Source of the DNA: Pseudomonadota bacterium
Lineage (GTDB): Bacteria; Desulfobacterota; Desulfarculia; Adiutricales; JAGVGV01
Direction: 5' to 3'
Assembly: GCA_018830135.1 (NCBI GenBank)
Contig: JAHJTB010000312.1
Location: forward strand, 1-32,393
DNA: 32,393 nucleotides
Shown here: one piece after another, positions 8,650-17,906 of the stretch
Position numbering within the stretch: the stretch's first letter is position 1
Layout: every line of letters starts with the position of its first letter
The notes under the pieces: model-generated
What the model was told of the DNA's origin: nothing
Database searches by the model: none
Seen by the model: the letters and a program-made list of their open reading frames with translations, nothing else
Position numbers and translations under genes: made by a program

Positions 8650-9275
8650 GCATTGAGGGCATGTCACCCGAGGCGACCGGCGAGGCGGCTCAAACGCCGC
8701 CGGTCATCCGCGCCCGCTATGTCGGGGGCCGTTTGCTGCTCTACTGGATGGGGCTGTACGTCCTGATTGCGGGCATCCTCCTCTCGAACACGGAAACATC
8801 CCCCGGTCCCGGACTGCTGATCCGGGCCCTGATACCGGTGGCCGTTTTCCTGGTCCTCAAGTTCCACGTCCTGCGCGAACAGATTCTGATCACCGAAGAG
8901 TTCATCGGGCAGAAGCGGTTTCTGCAATTCCGCCAGGTGCGCTGGGAGGAGGTCGCGGGCTTCCGGGTCAAGCACGGTGGCCGGGTCAAGGGCGTTGTGG
9001 TGCCGAGCCGCCTGATTTTATGGGACGGCCGCGGCAACCGGGTCGTTCTCAACTCCGGGTACGACGGTTTCGAGGACATCGAGCAGGCCGTGTCCTTCCA
9101 TCTTCGGGAAAGGGCCGGAATGGAGTATGAACGGGAAAAGGAGAAGCCCGCCTGGAAGTCCTGGATCGGCGCTCTGAACCTGGAAGACTGGTTCGATACG
9201 ATTCTGGGTCTGGTCGCGCTTTTTTTCGCCGTACTCTATCTGGCCGGATCGATCAAGGCCGCCGCCGGTTCCTGA
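8646..9275 (+). CDS. Membrane protein with PH-like domain, function unknown
   Basis: Two N-terminal TM segments, beta-rich middle (EEFIGQKRFLQFRQVRWEEVAGFRVKHGGRVKGVVVPSRLILWDGRGNRVVLNSGY), C-terminal TM. ATG 8646 overlaps the relic TGA (ATGA). Confidence 0.65.
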   Translation: MSIEGMSPEATGEAAQTPPVIRARYVGGRLLLYWMGLYVLIAGILLSNTETSPGPGLLIRALIPVAVFLVLKFHVLREQILITEEFIGQKRFLQFRQVRWEEVAGFRVKHGGRVKGVVVPSRLILWDGRGNRVVLNSGYDGFEDIEQAVSFHLRERAGMEYEREKEKPAWKSWIGALNLEDWFDTILGLVALFFAVLYLAGSIKAAAGS

Positions 9276-9375
9276 AGACGAAACCGGTGGAGTTGCCCGC
9301 TTTCGGAAGTCGGGCTGGATCAATCGTTGGCCCCCGCCATCCTTCCCATGATGAACCGTATCCGGCGCCCATGGT

Positions 9376-11898
9376 TCAGAGATTGACTTTCCGATAAAAA
9401 ATCCTTTTGGTCGCCTCCGCGCCTATGACATAGAAAACAACGACCAGAAGCATCAGCAGGATATAAGCCGCGGGCAAGGCGGTGAATCCGAACACGGCGG
9501 CCACCGGAGTATACGGCATGGCCAACAGGCAGACCGCGACCGCCAGAGTGGTCCATAAAGGTCCCCGCCCCGGCCTGCTCCGGAAAAAAGGATGCCGGGT
9601 CCGAATCACCAGGACGATCATGGAAGCCGAAAGAACCGACTCGACGAACCATGCGGTCCTGAACTGGTCCGTACCGGCCTGGAGCAGAAAGATCAAGACG
9701 CCGAACGTGATAAAATCGAAGACGGAACTCAGGATACCAAAGCTGATCATGAAGTTCCTGATATAGCGGATGTTCCAGCGCCGGGGTCGATCGATCAATT
9801 CCGGATCGACCGTATCCGAGGCGATCGTCATCTCCGGAAGGTCCGTCAACAGATTCATCAGCAGGATTTGTTTGGGCAGCAACGGCAGAAAGGGCAGAAA
9901 TAGGGAGGCCCCGGCCATGCTGAACATATTGCCGAAATTGGCGCTTGTCGCCATGAAGACATATTTAAGTGTATTGGCGAATGTTTCCCGCCCCTCGCGC
10001 ACCCCGTTGACCAGGGCGTTCAAGTCCTTTTCCAGGAGGACGATGTCGGCTGCGTCCTTGGCTACGTCCACGGCCCCATCAACGGAAATTCCGACGTCGG
10101 CGGCATGCAGGGCGGAAGCGTCATTGATGCCATCCCCCATGTAGCCCACGACGTGACCCGATTTTTTCAAGGCCAGAATGACGCGTTCTTTCTGGTTCGG
10201 CTCGACTTCGGCGAAAATGTCGATGTTCCCGACGTCATGAGCCAAGGCTTCGTCACTCATGCTCCGCAGTTCCCGCCCCGTCACGATCCTGGCTTCGGGC
10301 AGCCCGATCTTTTCGCTTAATGTGGCCGCCACCAGCCGGTTGTCGCCGGTCATGACCTTCAGGGAGACGCCGAGCCGGTGCAGCTGATCGAGGGGCTCGA
10401 TAATCCCGGGTTTGGGCGGGTCGTGAAATACCAGGAAGCCAAGAAACGTCATTCCGGTCTCTTCGGCCTGGCTTATGGTCGAAACGGCATGCACGCGCCG
10501 ATAAGCCACGCCCAGGGTTCTGTATCCCCTGGCGCTCAAATCCTGGTATCGCTGGAGCAGGTCCTCGGAAATGGATTCGATTTTCAATACTGCCCCTTCG
10601 GATGACTCGGCCCCGGAACAGACCTCGAGCACGTTGAGCAGGGCGCCTTTGACAACCAGGATGGGCTCGCTTCCGTCAGTCGCCAGGATGCTTAGCCGTT
10701 TCCGGATAAAATCCTATGGCACTTCATCGAGTTTTTGCCATCCGTTCAGATCAAACGGCCGGTGGTTTTTAATGGCTTCATCGATGGGATTGCTGAAACC
10801 GGTCTGGTAAGCGGCATTGATGTACGCATAAAACAGGACCTTGTCGCTATCGTTCCCCTGGATATCCACGCAGGAATGCAGTCGGGCGACGCCTTCGGTC
10901 AGGGTACCGGTTTTATCCGAGCAGAGTACGTCCATGCTGCCGAAATTTTCTATGGAGGCCAGCCGTTTGACGATAACGTTGCGCCCCGCCATCCGGCTTG
11001 CGCCCCGCGAGAGATTGATGCTGATAATGGCTGGAAGCAGTTGCGGAGTAAGCCCCACGGCCAGAGCCAGCGAAAAGAGGAAAGAATCCATAACCGGGCG
11101 ATGGAACAGGACGTTCAAGGCAAAAATGGTCAGGACCAGAAGAAGCGTGATCTCCATGAGCAGGTAACCGAAGCGTCGGACGCCCCGTTCGAACTCGGTT
11201 TCCGGCGCCCTCAGTTTCAAGCGAGCGGAAATCTGGCCGAACTCGGTCTGTTGTCCGGTATGGACCACCAAGGCCCTCGCCGTGCCGCTGACCACATGCG
11301 TTCCCATGAAAAGCGAGTTGGACCTCCGGGCGAGCGGCGCGTCCGGTTCGAGCCGGCCCGGCTCCTTTGGCACGGGGAAGGTTTCTCCGGTCAGGGCCGC
11401 TTCATTGACGAACAGGTCTTTGGATTCCAGAATCAGGCAGTCGCCCGGAACGGTCCCGCCCGCGGACATGATCACGACGTCGCCCGGAACGACCTCTTCA
11501 ACCGGTATATCCCGCCGCTCCCCGTCACGGAGGACCGATGTCTTGATCCTGACGACGGACAACAGTTTTTCCACCGCGTTGGAGGCGCTGTGCTCCTGCC
11601 AATAGCCCAGCAGACCGCTGACCAGGACGATGACCAGAATAATTATGGCGTCCGTCGGGTCTCTCAGGAAAAAAGACATGCCGGCCGCGAAAAGCAGAAT
11701 GAGGATGATGGGGCTTTTGAACTGTCCGGCAAGCTGCGACAGGCGGCCCGCCAGCGCGCCGGACTTCAGCGGCCTGGAGCCGGCGAGGTCAAGGCGATCT
11801 CTGGCCCTTTCGCTCGATAGTCCGTCGGAAGAGGTCTGAAGTTCTTCCAGCATCCGGTCCGCTGAAAAACTCCAAAAGGCCGCTTGACCGGTCTCCAT
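9376..11898 (-). pseudogene. mgtA: Mg2+-transporting P-type ATPase (MgtA/MgtB type), interrupted by in-frame TAG at 10714-10716
   Basis: ORFs 10714-11898 and 9376-10632 are in the same frame; DEVP-*-DFIRKRLSILATDGSEPILVVKGALLNVLEVCSG. CSDKTGTLTEG phosphorylation motif, TGDN, MGDGINDASAL all present. Confidence 0.9.
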
Positions 11899-11910
11899 AT
11901 CACACTCCTT

Positions 11911-11952
11911 AACATGCAGGGCGGGCGCATTCCCCCCGGCTTGCCGCGGGGA
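11911..11952. repeat. REP-like palindromic repeat, copy 1
   Basis: aacatgcagggcgggcgcattccccccggcttgccgcgggga; reverse-complement counterpart at 13939-13980 with about 37 of 42 identical. Confidence 0.65.
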
Positions 11953-12027
11953 GCTTCAATACTCGAGGCCAGGTGCTTCGAGCCTTCGCCGAAATCCGGT
12001 TTACAACTCCTGTCGAATCGCCTGCCC

Positions 12028-12405
12028 TCAATCGATCAGTTCGGCCAGAACGCTGTGCTTTTTCTTCAGGGCCAGCATATGCCGCTCGTGCTGGCGCATG
12101 CGGATAAAGGATCGAACGACCAGAAAGCCTCCCAGGATGATCAGGCCTGCGCAAATGATCAACAAGGGCAAAAGGAAATGCAGGACCTTCCCGAATTCAT
12201 AGTACTTGGAGGTGACCACCAGAAAGCTGAGCACGGAGAGCGGTATGGCGAAAACAGCGATGCCGGTTCGCATCAGGGCCAGGGAGGTCCGCTTTTCGGC
12301 CAGGATGAGTTGGGCTTCGTTGATGAGGATGGCTTCGGGTGGTTTTTCGTTTTCCGATGATGCGATCCGTCCCTCTAGATCCTTGCTTGTTCCTGAAAGC
12401 GTCAT
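12028..12405 (-). CDS. DUF202-like membrane protein
   Basis: 125 aa; LILAEKRTSLALMRTGIAVFAIPLSVLSFLVV.. followed by a second TM and VVRSFIRMRQHERHM. Confidence 0.7.
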   Translation of the reverse strand: MTLSGTSKDLEGRIASSENEKPPEAILINEAQLILAEKRTSLALMRTGIAVFAIPLSVLSFLVVTSKYYEFGKVLHFLLPLLIICAGLIILGGFLVVRSFIRMRQHERHMLALKKKHSVLAELID

Positions 12406-12980
12406 GGGTCTCTACCCTCACGGTCCGGCGTCCGATTTCGATAAAAATGCACGGCCCAGACCACGGCGCCGATGAGGGCGACCGCGATCAGCGCGGCCAG
12501 TTCGAACTTCTTGACGTTGCCAATTACAAGTTCCAGGGCCGATCCGAAAAAGTATCCGCCGGTCCCGACCGCCACCGACCAGATCAGTGCCCCGATTCCG
12601 TTGAGCAGTATGAACTCCCGGGTCGGCACGTCGCTCATGCCGATGACAAAGGGCGACACGCTCCGGAGTCCGTACAGAAACCGAAACACCAGAATGAACC
12701 ACCTTCGATGGCGCATCAAGATCCGGTTGGCCTTTGCGACGCGTTCGGCCCAGACTTTTCTCCGGGACAGCACGGCCTGGCTGTGCCGGCGGCCGAGGAA
12801 AAAGAAGAGCTGGTCTCCGCACAGGCTGCCGATGAAGGCGGCGGCCATGACCCCGGGCAGGGCCAGGTAGCCCCGATGAGCGGCAAAGCCGCCCAGGATC
12901 AGGATGGTTTCACCTTCGAAAAAGGTGCCGGCAAGGACGGCCAGGTACCCATATTGGTCGATCAGGTGTTCAAGCATCAA
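12402..12980 (-). CDS. DedA-family membrane protein
   Basis: 192 aa; HLIDQYGYLAVLAGTFFEGETILILGGFAAHRGYLALPGVMAAAFIGSLCGDQLFFFLGRRHS, FRFLYGLRSVSPFVIGMS; ATGA overlap with DUF202 gene. Confidence 0.88.
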   Translation of the reverse strand: MMLEHLIDQYGYLAVLAGTFFEGETILILGGFAAHRGYLALPGVMAAAFIGSLCGDQLFFFLGRRHSQAVLSRRKVWAERVAKANRILMRHRRWFILVFRFLYGLRSVSPFVIGMSDVPTREFILLNGIGALIWSVAVGTGGYFFGSALELVIGNVKKFELAALIAVALIGAVVWAVHFYRNRTPDREGRDP

Positions 12981-13037
12981 GACGATGTCCGTACGGGGCC
13001 GGTATATTTCACCCCTTCGTCCGCCCGGGAATAGGGG

Positions 13038-13445
13038 CTATCGCTCCCAGGGAAACACGTCCGGCCCCAGTCCCTCGAAGATATGGGTGCCCGGCTTGAA
13101 ATAAAGATAGTGAGGATATCCTTCGATCTGGAAGCTGATTACGTTACTGTGCCAGGTCGGACCCCATTTCTCTTCGTGTTCCGGATCGACGTGATAGCGG
13201 GTGTAGCCCTGGCCGCAGTCCTGGCAGTGAAAGCTCCGTATATGGCCGGGCAGGTGTTTTTCGCGTTCAACGGGCTTGACCTGGGAGGAACCGCACCGGG
13301 GACATTTCCCTCCGTCCGAGGAGGCGCATTCGGGCAGGTGCGGAAAAATCTCGAAAAGCCGTCGGGTCTCGGTTTCGACCTGCTCCCGATTTTCCCAATC
13401 GATCCTCAGGCTCCGGCTGTTGGCATCATCGTCGTAATCGATCAT
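13038..13445 (-). CDS. Hypothetical zinc-ribbon protein
   Basis: 135 aa; KCPRCGSSQVKPVEREKHLPGHIRSFHCQDCGQGYTRYHVDPEHEEKWG, two CxxC knuckles. Confidence 0.65.
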   Translation of the reverse strand: MIDYDDDANSRSLRIDWENREQVETETRRLFEIFPHLPECASSDGGKCPRCGSSQVKPVEREKHLPGHIRSFHCQDCGQGYTRYHVDPEHEEKWGPTWHSNVISFQIEGYPHYLYFKPGTHIFEGLGPDVFPWER

Positions 13446-13515
13446 GGGATTCGAACTCCTTTCCCGACCTTCCGGCCTCGGGTCTTTGGAGGGAGCCGGC
13501 CGGCGACCGGAAGCA

Positions 13516-13701
13516 TCATTCGATAAGTTCCGGGGACTTCTCTCCCAGGTCCACGACGTGGACCTCCAGAACGGTTTCCCCGGTCTCGTAGTCGATGTCC
13601 TTGACGCTCACGGTGAAATAGTATCCGGTCAGGTTGTGGAGCGCCTTGGAGAACTCTTTTTCAACATCCGAGATGGGAATGTTTTTCAACACGACCGCCA
13701 T
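13516..13701 (-). CDS. Small hypothetical protein (61 aa)
   Basis: MAVVLKNIPISDVEKEFSKALHNLTGYYFTVSVKDIDYETGETVLEVHVVDLGEKSPELIE; RBS (aaggag) upstream on the minus strand; plausible composition. Confidence 0.55.
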   Translation of the reverse strand: MAVVLKNIPISDVEKEFSKALHNLTGYYFTVSVKDIDYETGETVLEVHVVDLGEKSPELIE

Positions 13702-13827
13702 GGACTCACTCCTTTTCGAGCCTATATTCAGGTCCAGTATATCACGTCGATCCAGGGAACGATATGCCCCGTGTCAAGACGGGGCCGCTATGACGCGGGT
13801 TTCCGGCCCGCCGATCGGGATTATGCC

Positions 13828-13857
13828 TTGACAGCATGGAAACGGCCTTCATACTAT
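13828..13857 (+). promoter_or_regulatory. Putative promoter for the RACE gene
   Basis: TTGACA (13828-13833), 18 nt, TACTAT (13852-13857). Confidence 0.5.
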
Positions 13858-13880
13858 AATAACTGAAGCTCTACCTCGCC

Positions 13881-13980
13881 TTGCCGCGGGGAATCTTCGA
13901 GATGTCAGGAAGAATTTTTTTTTGAATTGGCGGGCCAGCCCCCGCGGCAAGCCGCGGGGAATGCGTTCGCCCCGCATGTT
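13881..13980. repeat. REP-like repeat pair: half-copy 13881-13900 and full copy 2 at 13939-13980
   Basis: ttgccgcgggg (13881-13891) is inverted relative to ccccgcggcaa (13940-13950); full copy contains perfect hairpin CCCCGCGGC-AA-GCCGCGGGG. Confidence 0.65.
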
Positions 13981-14047
13981 CACATTCGCCCGCGCGGCGG
14001 GTTCAGACCGCAAATCTCCGATCCGGGGACGCAAACGAGGAAGACGC

Positions 14048-16027
14048 ATGAAACACAAGATACGATTTCTGCCGGACGAGGTCACCATAGAGGTCGAGGA
14101 CGGGGCCAATCTGCTTCAGGAGGCCATGTTGGCCGGGGTGCACATCAATGCATCCTGCGGAGGGGCCGGGGTCTGCGGCAAGTGCCAGGTCATTATCGAG
14201 TCGGGCGACCTGGACTCCCCGCGCACGGACAAGATCGGGGCCAAGGAGTATGGCGAAGGCTACCGCCAGGCCTGCAAGGCCTGGGTCAAGGGGGACGTGG
14301 TCATCCGGGTGCCGGTCGAGTCCCAGATGGACAGCCGGGCGCTGAACCGGGCGCGTCCCAGCCCGAACGCCGCCGCCCTGGCCAAGGAGATCGGGGTCGA
14401 GACCCTGGTGGAAACCGGAAAGTTCGACCCGCCATACGTCAAGAAGCTGGTTCGGATGTCACCTCCGGAGGCCGGGGACAACGTCAGCGACCTGACCCGC
14501 CTGATCAATGGCTTGCGGCAGCAACACGACCTGCACAAGCTGGCCCCGGACTTCCGGTTCATCAAACAACTGCCCCAGGTCTCCCGGGAAGGGCATTTCG
14601 AGCTGGCGGTCACCCTGGCCTACGAGCCCACGCATTTCGAAGGCCAGAACCCGTCGGACATCGCCTTGACCTACGTCCAGTCCGGCGATCATATCGGCGC
14701 CAATTACGGGCTGGCCGTGGACGTGGGCACGACAACGGTCTTCGTCCAGTTGTTGAACCTGGAGGACGGCGAGGTCCTCGACACCCTGGGCGACTTCAAC
14801 CGCCAGCTCAGCTTCGGAGAGGACGTCATTTCCCGAATCGTTTACAGCGCCAAGGAAGGCGGTCTGGCCAAGATGCAGGGCCTGATCACCCAGACCATCA
14901 ACGGCCTGGTCGACCGCATCTGCAAGCGCAAGAAGATCGACAAGGAAGACATTTCCATGGTCACGGCCGCGGGCAACACGACCATGACCCAGCTCCTGCT
15001 GGGGGTGGACCCGAAATACATCCGCCTGGCGCCTTACGTTCCGACGGCTAACTATTACCCGCCCATCCGGGCCGCTGAAATCGGCCTGGACCTGGGCGAA
15101 CACGTGCGGCTCAATGTCTTTCCGGCCGTGTCGAGTTACGTGGGCGGAGATATCGTCTCGGGCATTCTGGCCGCGGGCGTGTATCGCGAGCCGGAACTGA
15201 CCCTGTTCATCGACTTCGGCACCAACGGAGAAATCGTGGTCGGCAACCAGGACTGGATGGCCTGCGCGGCCTGTTCGGCCGGTCCGGCCTTTGAAGGCGG
15301 GGGCGTGAAATTCGGGATGCGGGCCGCGGCCGGGGCCATCGAGGACTTTGCCATCAACCCCAAGACCCTCGAGCCCATGATCCTGACCGTGGACATGCAG
15401 AAGCCCAAAGGCATCGCGGGTTCCGGGCTGATCAACACCGTGGCCGGCCTTTTCGAGATGGGCGTGATCGACGAAACGGGCCGATTCGAGCGGAACCTGG
15501 CCACCGACCGGGTTCGGGAGGGCGAGGACGGCTGGGAGTACGTGCTGTCCCGGGCGGAGGAGACGCAGATCGGGCGGGACATCGTCCTGACCGAAGTGGA
15601 CATCGACAATCTGATGCGGGCCAAGGCGGCCATGTATGCCGGCTACCAGACCCTTCTCGAAGGCGTGGGGCTGAACATGAAAAGCCTGGAACGGGTGGTT
15701 ATCGCCGGCGGCTTCGGACGCCATATCAATCTGGAAAAGTCGGTCATGATCGGCCTGCTTCCCGAACTGCCCCTGGAAAAATTCATCTATGTGGGCAACG
15801 CCTCGTTGATCGGCGCCCGTCTGGCCAGCCTGTCGAACACCCTCCGCCGCGAGTGCATGGACATTCTGGCCAAAATGACCGGATTCGAGTTGTCCGAAGT
15901 GCCGGCCTACATGGACTACTACGTCGCGTCCCAGTTTTTACCGCATACGAGGCGGGAATGTTTTCCCGGTGTTCTGGAACGGGTCGGCCAGACCCGGCGC
16001 CTGATCGAGGCGGCCGAGCCGGCCTGA
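14048..16027 (+). CDS. RACE-family protein: [2Fe-2S] ferredoxin domain plus ASKHA (DUF4445) domain, corrinoid reductive activator-like (RamA-like)
   Basis: ASCGGAGVCGKCQV...C 2Fe-2S motif; GLAVDVGTTTVFVQLLNL, TLFIDFGTNGEIVVG, GAGSGLINTV-like, VVIAGGFGRHINLEKSVMIGLLP. ATG 14048 preferred over ORF-track start 13922. Confidence 0.88.
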   Translation: MKHKIRFLPDEVTIEVEDGANLLQEAMLAGVHINASCGGAGVCGKCQVIIESGDLDSPRTDKIGAKEYGEGYRQACKAWVKGDVVIRVPVESQMDSRALNRARPSPNAAALAKEIGVETLVETGKFDPPYVKKLVRMSPPEAGDNVSDLTRLINGLRQQHDLHKLAPDFRFIKQLPQVSREGHFELAVTLAYEPTHFEGQNPSDIALTYVQSGDHIGANYGLAVDVGTTTVFVQLLNLEDGEVLDTLGDFNRQLSFGEDVISRIVYSAKEGGLAKMQGLITQTINGLVDRICKRKKIDKEDISMVTAAGNTTMTQLLLGVDPKYIRLAPYVPTANYYPPIRAAEIGLDLGEHVRLNVFPAVSSYVGGDIVSGILAAGVYREPELTLFIDFGTNGEIVVGNQDWMACAACSAGPAFEGGGVKFGMRAAAGAIEDFAINPKTLEPMILTVDMQKPKGIAGSGLINTVAGLFEMGVIDETGRFERNLATDRVREGEDGWEYVLSRAEETQIGRDIVLTEVDIDNLMRAKAAMYAGYQTLLEGVGLNMKSLERVVIAGGFGRHINLEKSVMIGLLPELPLEKFIYVGNASLIGARLASLSNTLRRECMDILAKMTGFELSEVPAYMDYYVASQFLPHTRRECFPGVLERVGQTRRLIEAAEPA

Positions 16028-16053
16028 TGTTTTCGGCCCCTGGTGTTTTTGCT

Positions 16054-16082
16054 TTGACTTGAGGCCGATCCTGATTTATGGT
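16054..16082 (+). promoter_or_regulatory. Putative promoter for GAF-gap operon
   Basis: TTGACT (16054-16059), 17 nt, TATGGT (16077-16082). Confidence 0.35.
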
Positions 16083-16166
16083 TTGAGATAGAATTTTCAT
16101 AATTTTTTCATCTTTTTGCTTCATGGGTTTGGATGATGGGAAGACACCTTGAAAAAGGGGGGACTC

Positions 16167-16730
16167 ATGGAAGAGAAGGGAAAAGATTATTTTGCCGCGT
16201 TGTATGAGGTGGCCCGGTTCATCAATGCTTCGCTCGAGCCGTCGGCGGTCATGCAGGAAATCGTCAAATGCGTGGCCAAAACCATTCAGGCCAAAGCCTG
16301 TTCCCTTCGGCTCCTGGACTCCAAAGGCCAGAAACTGTTCTGGGGTGCCTCCTATGGGCTTTCCAAAGGATACATCCGCAAGGGCACGGTTCTGGTCAAG
16401 GAAAGTGGGCTGGACCAGAAGGCCTTGGCCGGCCAGACCATTTACATTCGCGATGCCCAGACCGACAAGCTGTTTCAATATCGCGGCAAGGCCAAGACCG
16501 AGGGAATCAAATCCATACTGGTCGTTCCGCTTATGGTTGATAAACAGGCCGTCGGTGTTTTGCGGGTCTATTCAGGGGCGTTGCGGGACTTTGATTCCGA
16601 CGAGATCAAATTCATGGAAGCGGCGGCCAATCTGAGCGCCATTGCCCTGGAAAACGCGAGACTGCATCAGGCACTTCAGACGGATTTCGAGCTGGTTCTG
16701 GCTCACAAGTACCGTCTAGACGACAATTGA
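16167..16730 (+). CDS. GAF-domain protein
   Basis: MEEKGKDYFAALYEVARFINASLEPSAVMQEIVKCVAKTIQAKACSLRLLD...IKSILVVPLMVDKQAVGVLRVYS...FMEAAANLSAIALENARL. ATG 16167 follows a purine-rich RBS; ORF track start 16149 is TTG. Confidence 0.85.
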   Translation: MEEKGKDYFAALYEVARFINASLEPSAVMQEIVKCVAKTIQAKACSLRLLDSKGQKLFWGASYGLSKGYIRKGTVLVKESGLDQKALAGQTIYIRDAQTDKLFQYRGKAKTEGIKSILVVPLMVDKQAVGVLRVYSGALRDFDSDEIKFMEAAANLSAIALENARLHQALQTDFELVLAHKYRLDDN

Positions 16731-16748
16731 TAACCTTAAGGAGGTCCC

Positions 16749-17759
16749 ATGGTTCGAATCGGCATCAACGGGTTCGGTCGTATCGGCCGGCAGGTATTAA
16801 AGGCCATTATGGAAAGACACCCCAAAACGCTTCAGGTCGTCGCCGTCAACGATCTGACCGACGTGGAAACGAACGCGCATATGTTCAAGTACGACACCAA
16901 CTATCGTCGTTTCCCCGGCAAGGTCGCGGCCAAAAAGGACGGCTTCCTCATCAACGACCAGACCATCAAAAACTTCAGTTTCCGCAATCCCGCGGAAATT
17001 CCCTGGGGGGATGTCGGGGTGGAAATTGTGGTCGAGTCCACAGGGCTTTTCCGGACCGGACCGCAGGCCAAGGCCCATCTTCAGGCCGGAGCCAAGAAAG
17101 TCATCATTTCCGCCCCGGCCAAGGAAGAAGACATTACCGTGGTCATGGGCGTCAATCACCGTTCCTATAATCCCAAGAAGCACCACATCATCTCCAACGC
17201 CTCGTGCACCACCAACTGTCTGGCCCCGCCGGCCATGGTCGTCCACAAGACCTTTGGCATCGAAAAGGCCCTGATGACCACGGTTCACTCGTACACCAAC
17301 GACCAGCGCATCCTGGACCTTCAGCACAAAGACCTGCGCCGGTCCCGGGCCGCGGCCATGAACATCATCCCCACCACCACCGGCGCGGCCAAAGCCGTAG
17401 CGCTGGTGGTACCGGACCTGGCCGGACGGTTCGACGGCTATTCCCTGCGGGTACCGACTTCGACCGTTTCCGTGGTCGATTTCGTGGCTACGCTGAAAAA
17501 CAAGACCGACACCGACGGGTTGCACGCCGCTCTCCGCAAGGCCGCCAGGACGTCCCTCAAGGGCATCATGGCTTGCGAAGACGAGCCGCTGGTCTCCAGC
17601 GACTATATCGGAAACCCGTATTCCTCCATCATCGACATTCCTTTCACCCAGGTGTTGGGCGGCAATATGGCCAAAGTCGTGACTTGGTACGACAACGAGT
17701 GGGGCTATTCCTGTCGAGTGGCCGACCTGGCCGATTTCATGGCCTCAAAAGGTCTTTAA
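16749..17759 (+). CDS. gap: Glyceraldehyde-3-phosphate dehydrogenase, type I
   Basis: 336 aa; [26 protein letters not shown] active-site motif, [24 protein letters not shown]. Confidence 0.97.
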   Translation: MVRIGINGFGRIGRQVLKAIMERHPKTLQVVAVNDLTDVETNAHMFKYDTNYRRFPGKVAAKKDGFLINDQTIKNFSFRNPAEIPWGDVGVEIVVESTGLFRTGPQAKAHLQAGAKKVIISAPAKEEDITVVMGVNHRSYNPKKHHIISNASCTTNCLAPPAMVVHKTFGIEKALMTTVHSYTNDQRILDLQHKDLRRSRAAAMNIIPTTTGAAKAVALVVPDLAGRFDGYSLRVPTSTVSVVDFVATLKNKTDTDGLHAALRKAARTSLKGIMACEDEPLVSSDYIGNPYSSIIDIPFTQVLGGNMAKVVTWYDNEWGYSCRVADLADFMASKGL

Positions 17760-17771
17760 TCCGATGGCCAT

Positions 17772-17807
17772 GGACCGGGGCGGGACGATGCCGCCCCGGT
17801 CCTTTTC
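17772..17807 (+). terminator. Rho-independent terminator after gap
   Basis: GGACCGGGGCGG (17772-17783) gacgatg CCGCCCCGGTCC (17791-17802), perfect 12-bp stem followed by TTTTCT. Confidence 0.9.
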
Positions 17808-17906
17808 TCGTCGTCCCGGCCCCGACTCGCCCTATTCAGGAACATGATTCATCCATTCCTCGACCCAGGCCGTCCAGGCATCCGGCCCCTCCAGGGAGGT
17901 CCGACC

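Noticed and set aside
10714-10716. Pyrrolysine insertion in MgtA
   Set aside because: No known Pyl-containing MgtA; TAG ends at least three other genes here; kept only as a low-probability alternative to mutation or error.
11911-13980. Inverted repeats as termini of a composite transposon or CRISPR-like array
   Set aside because: No transposase or cas gene between or beside the repeats, and there is no regular spacing; REP-like element fits better.
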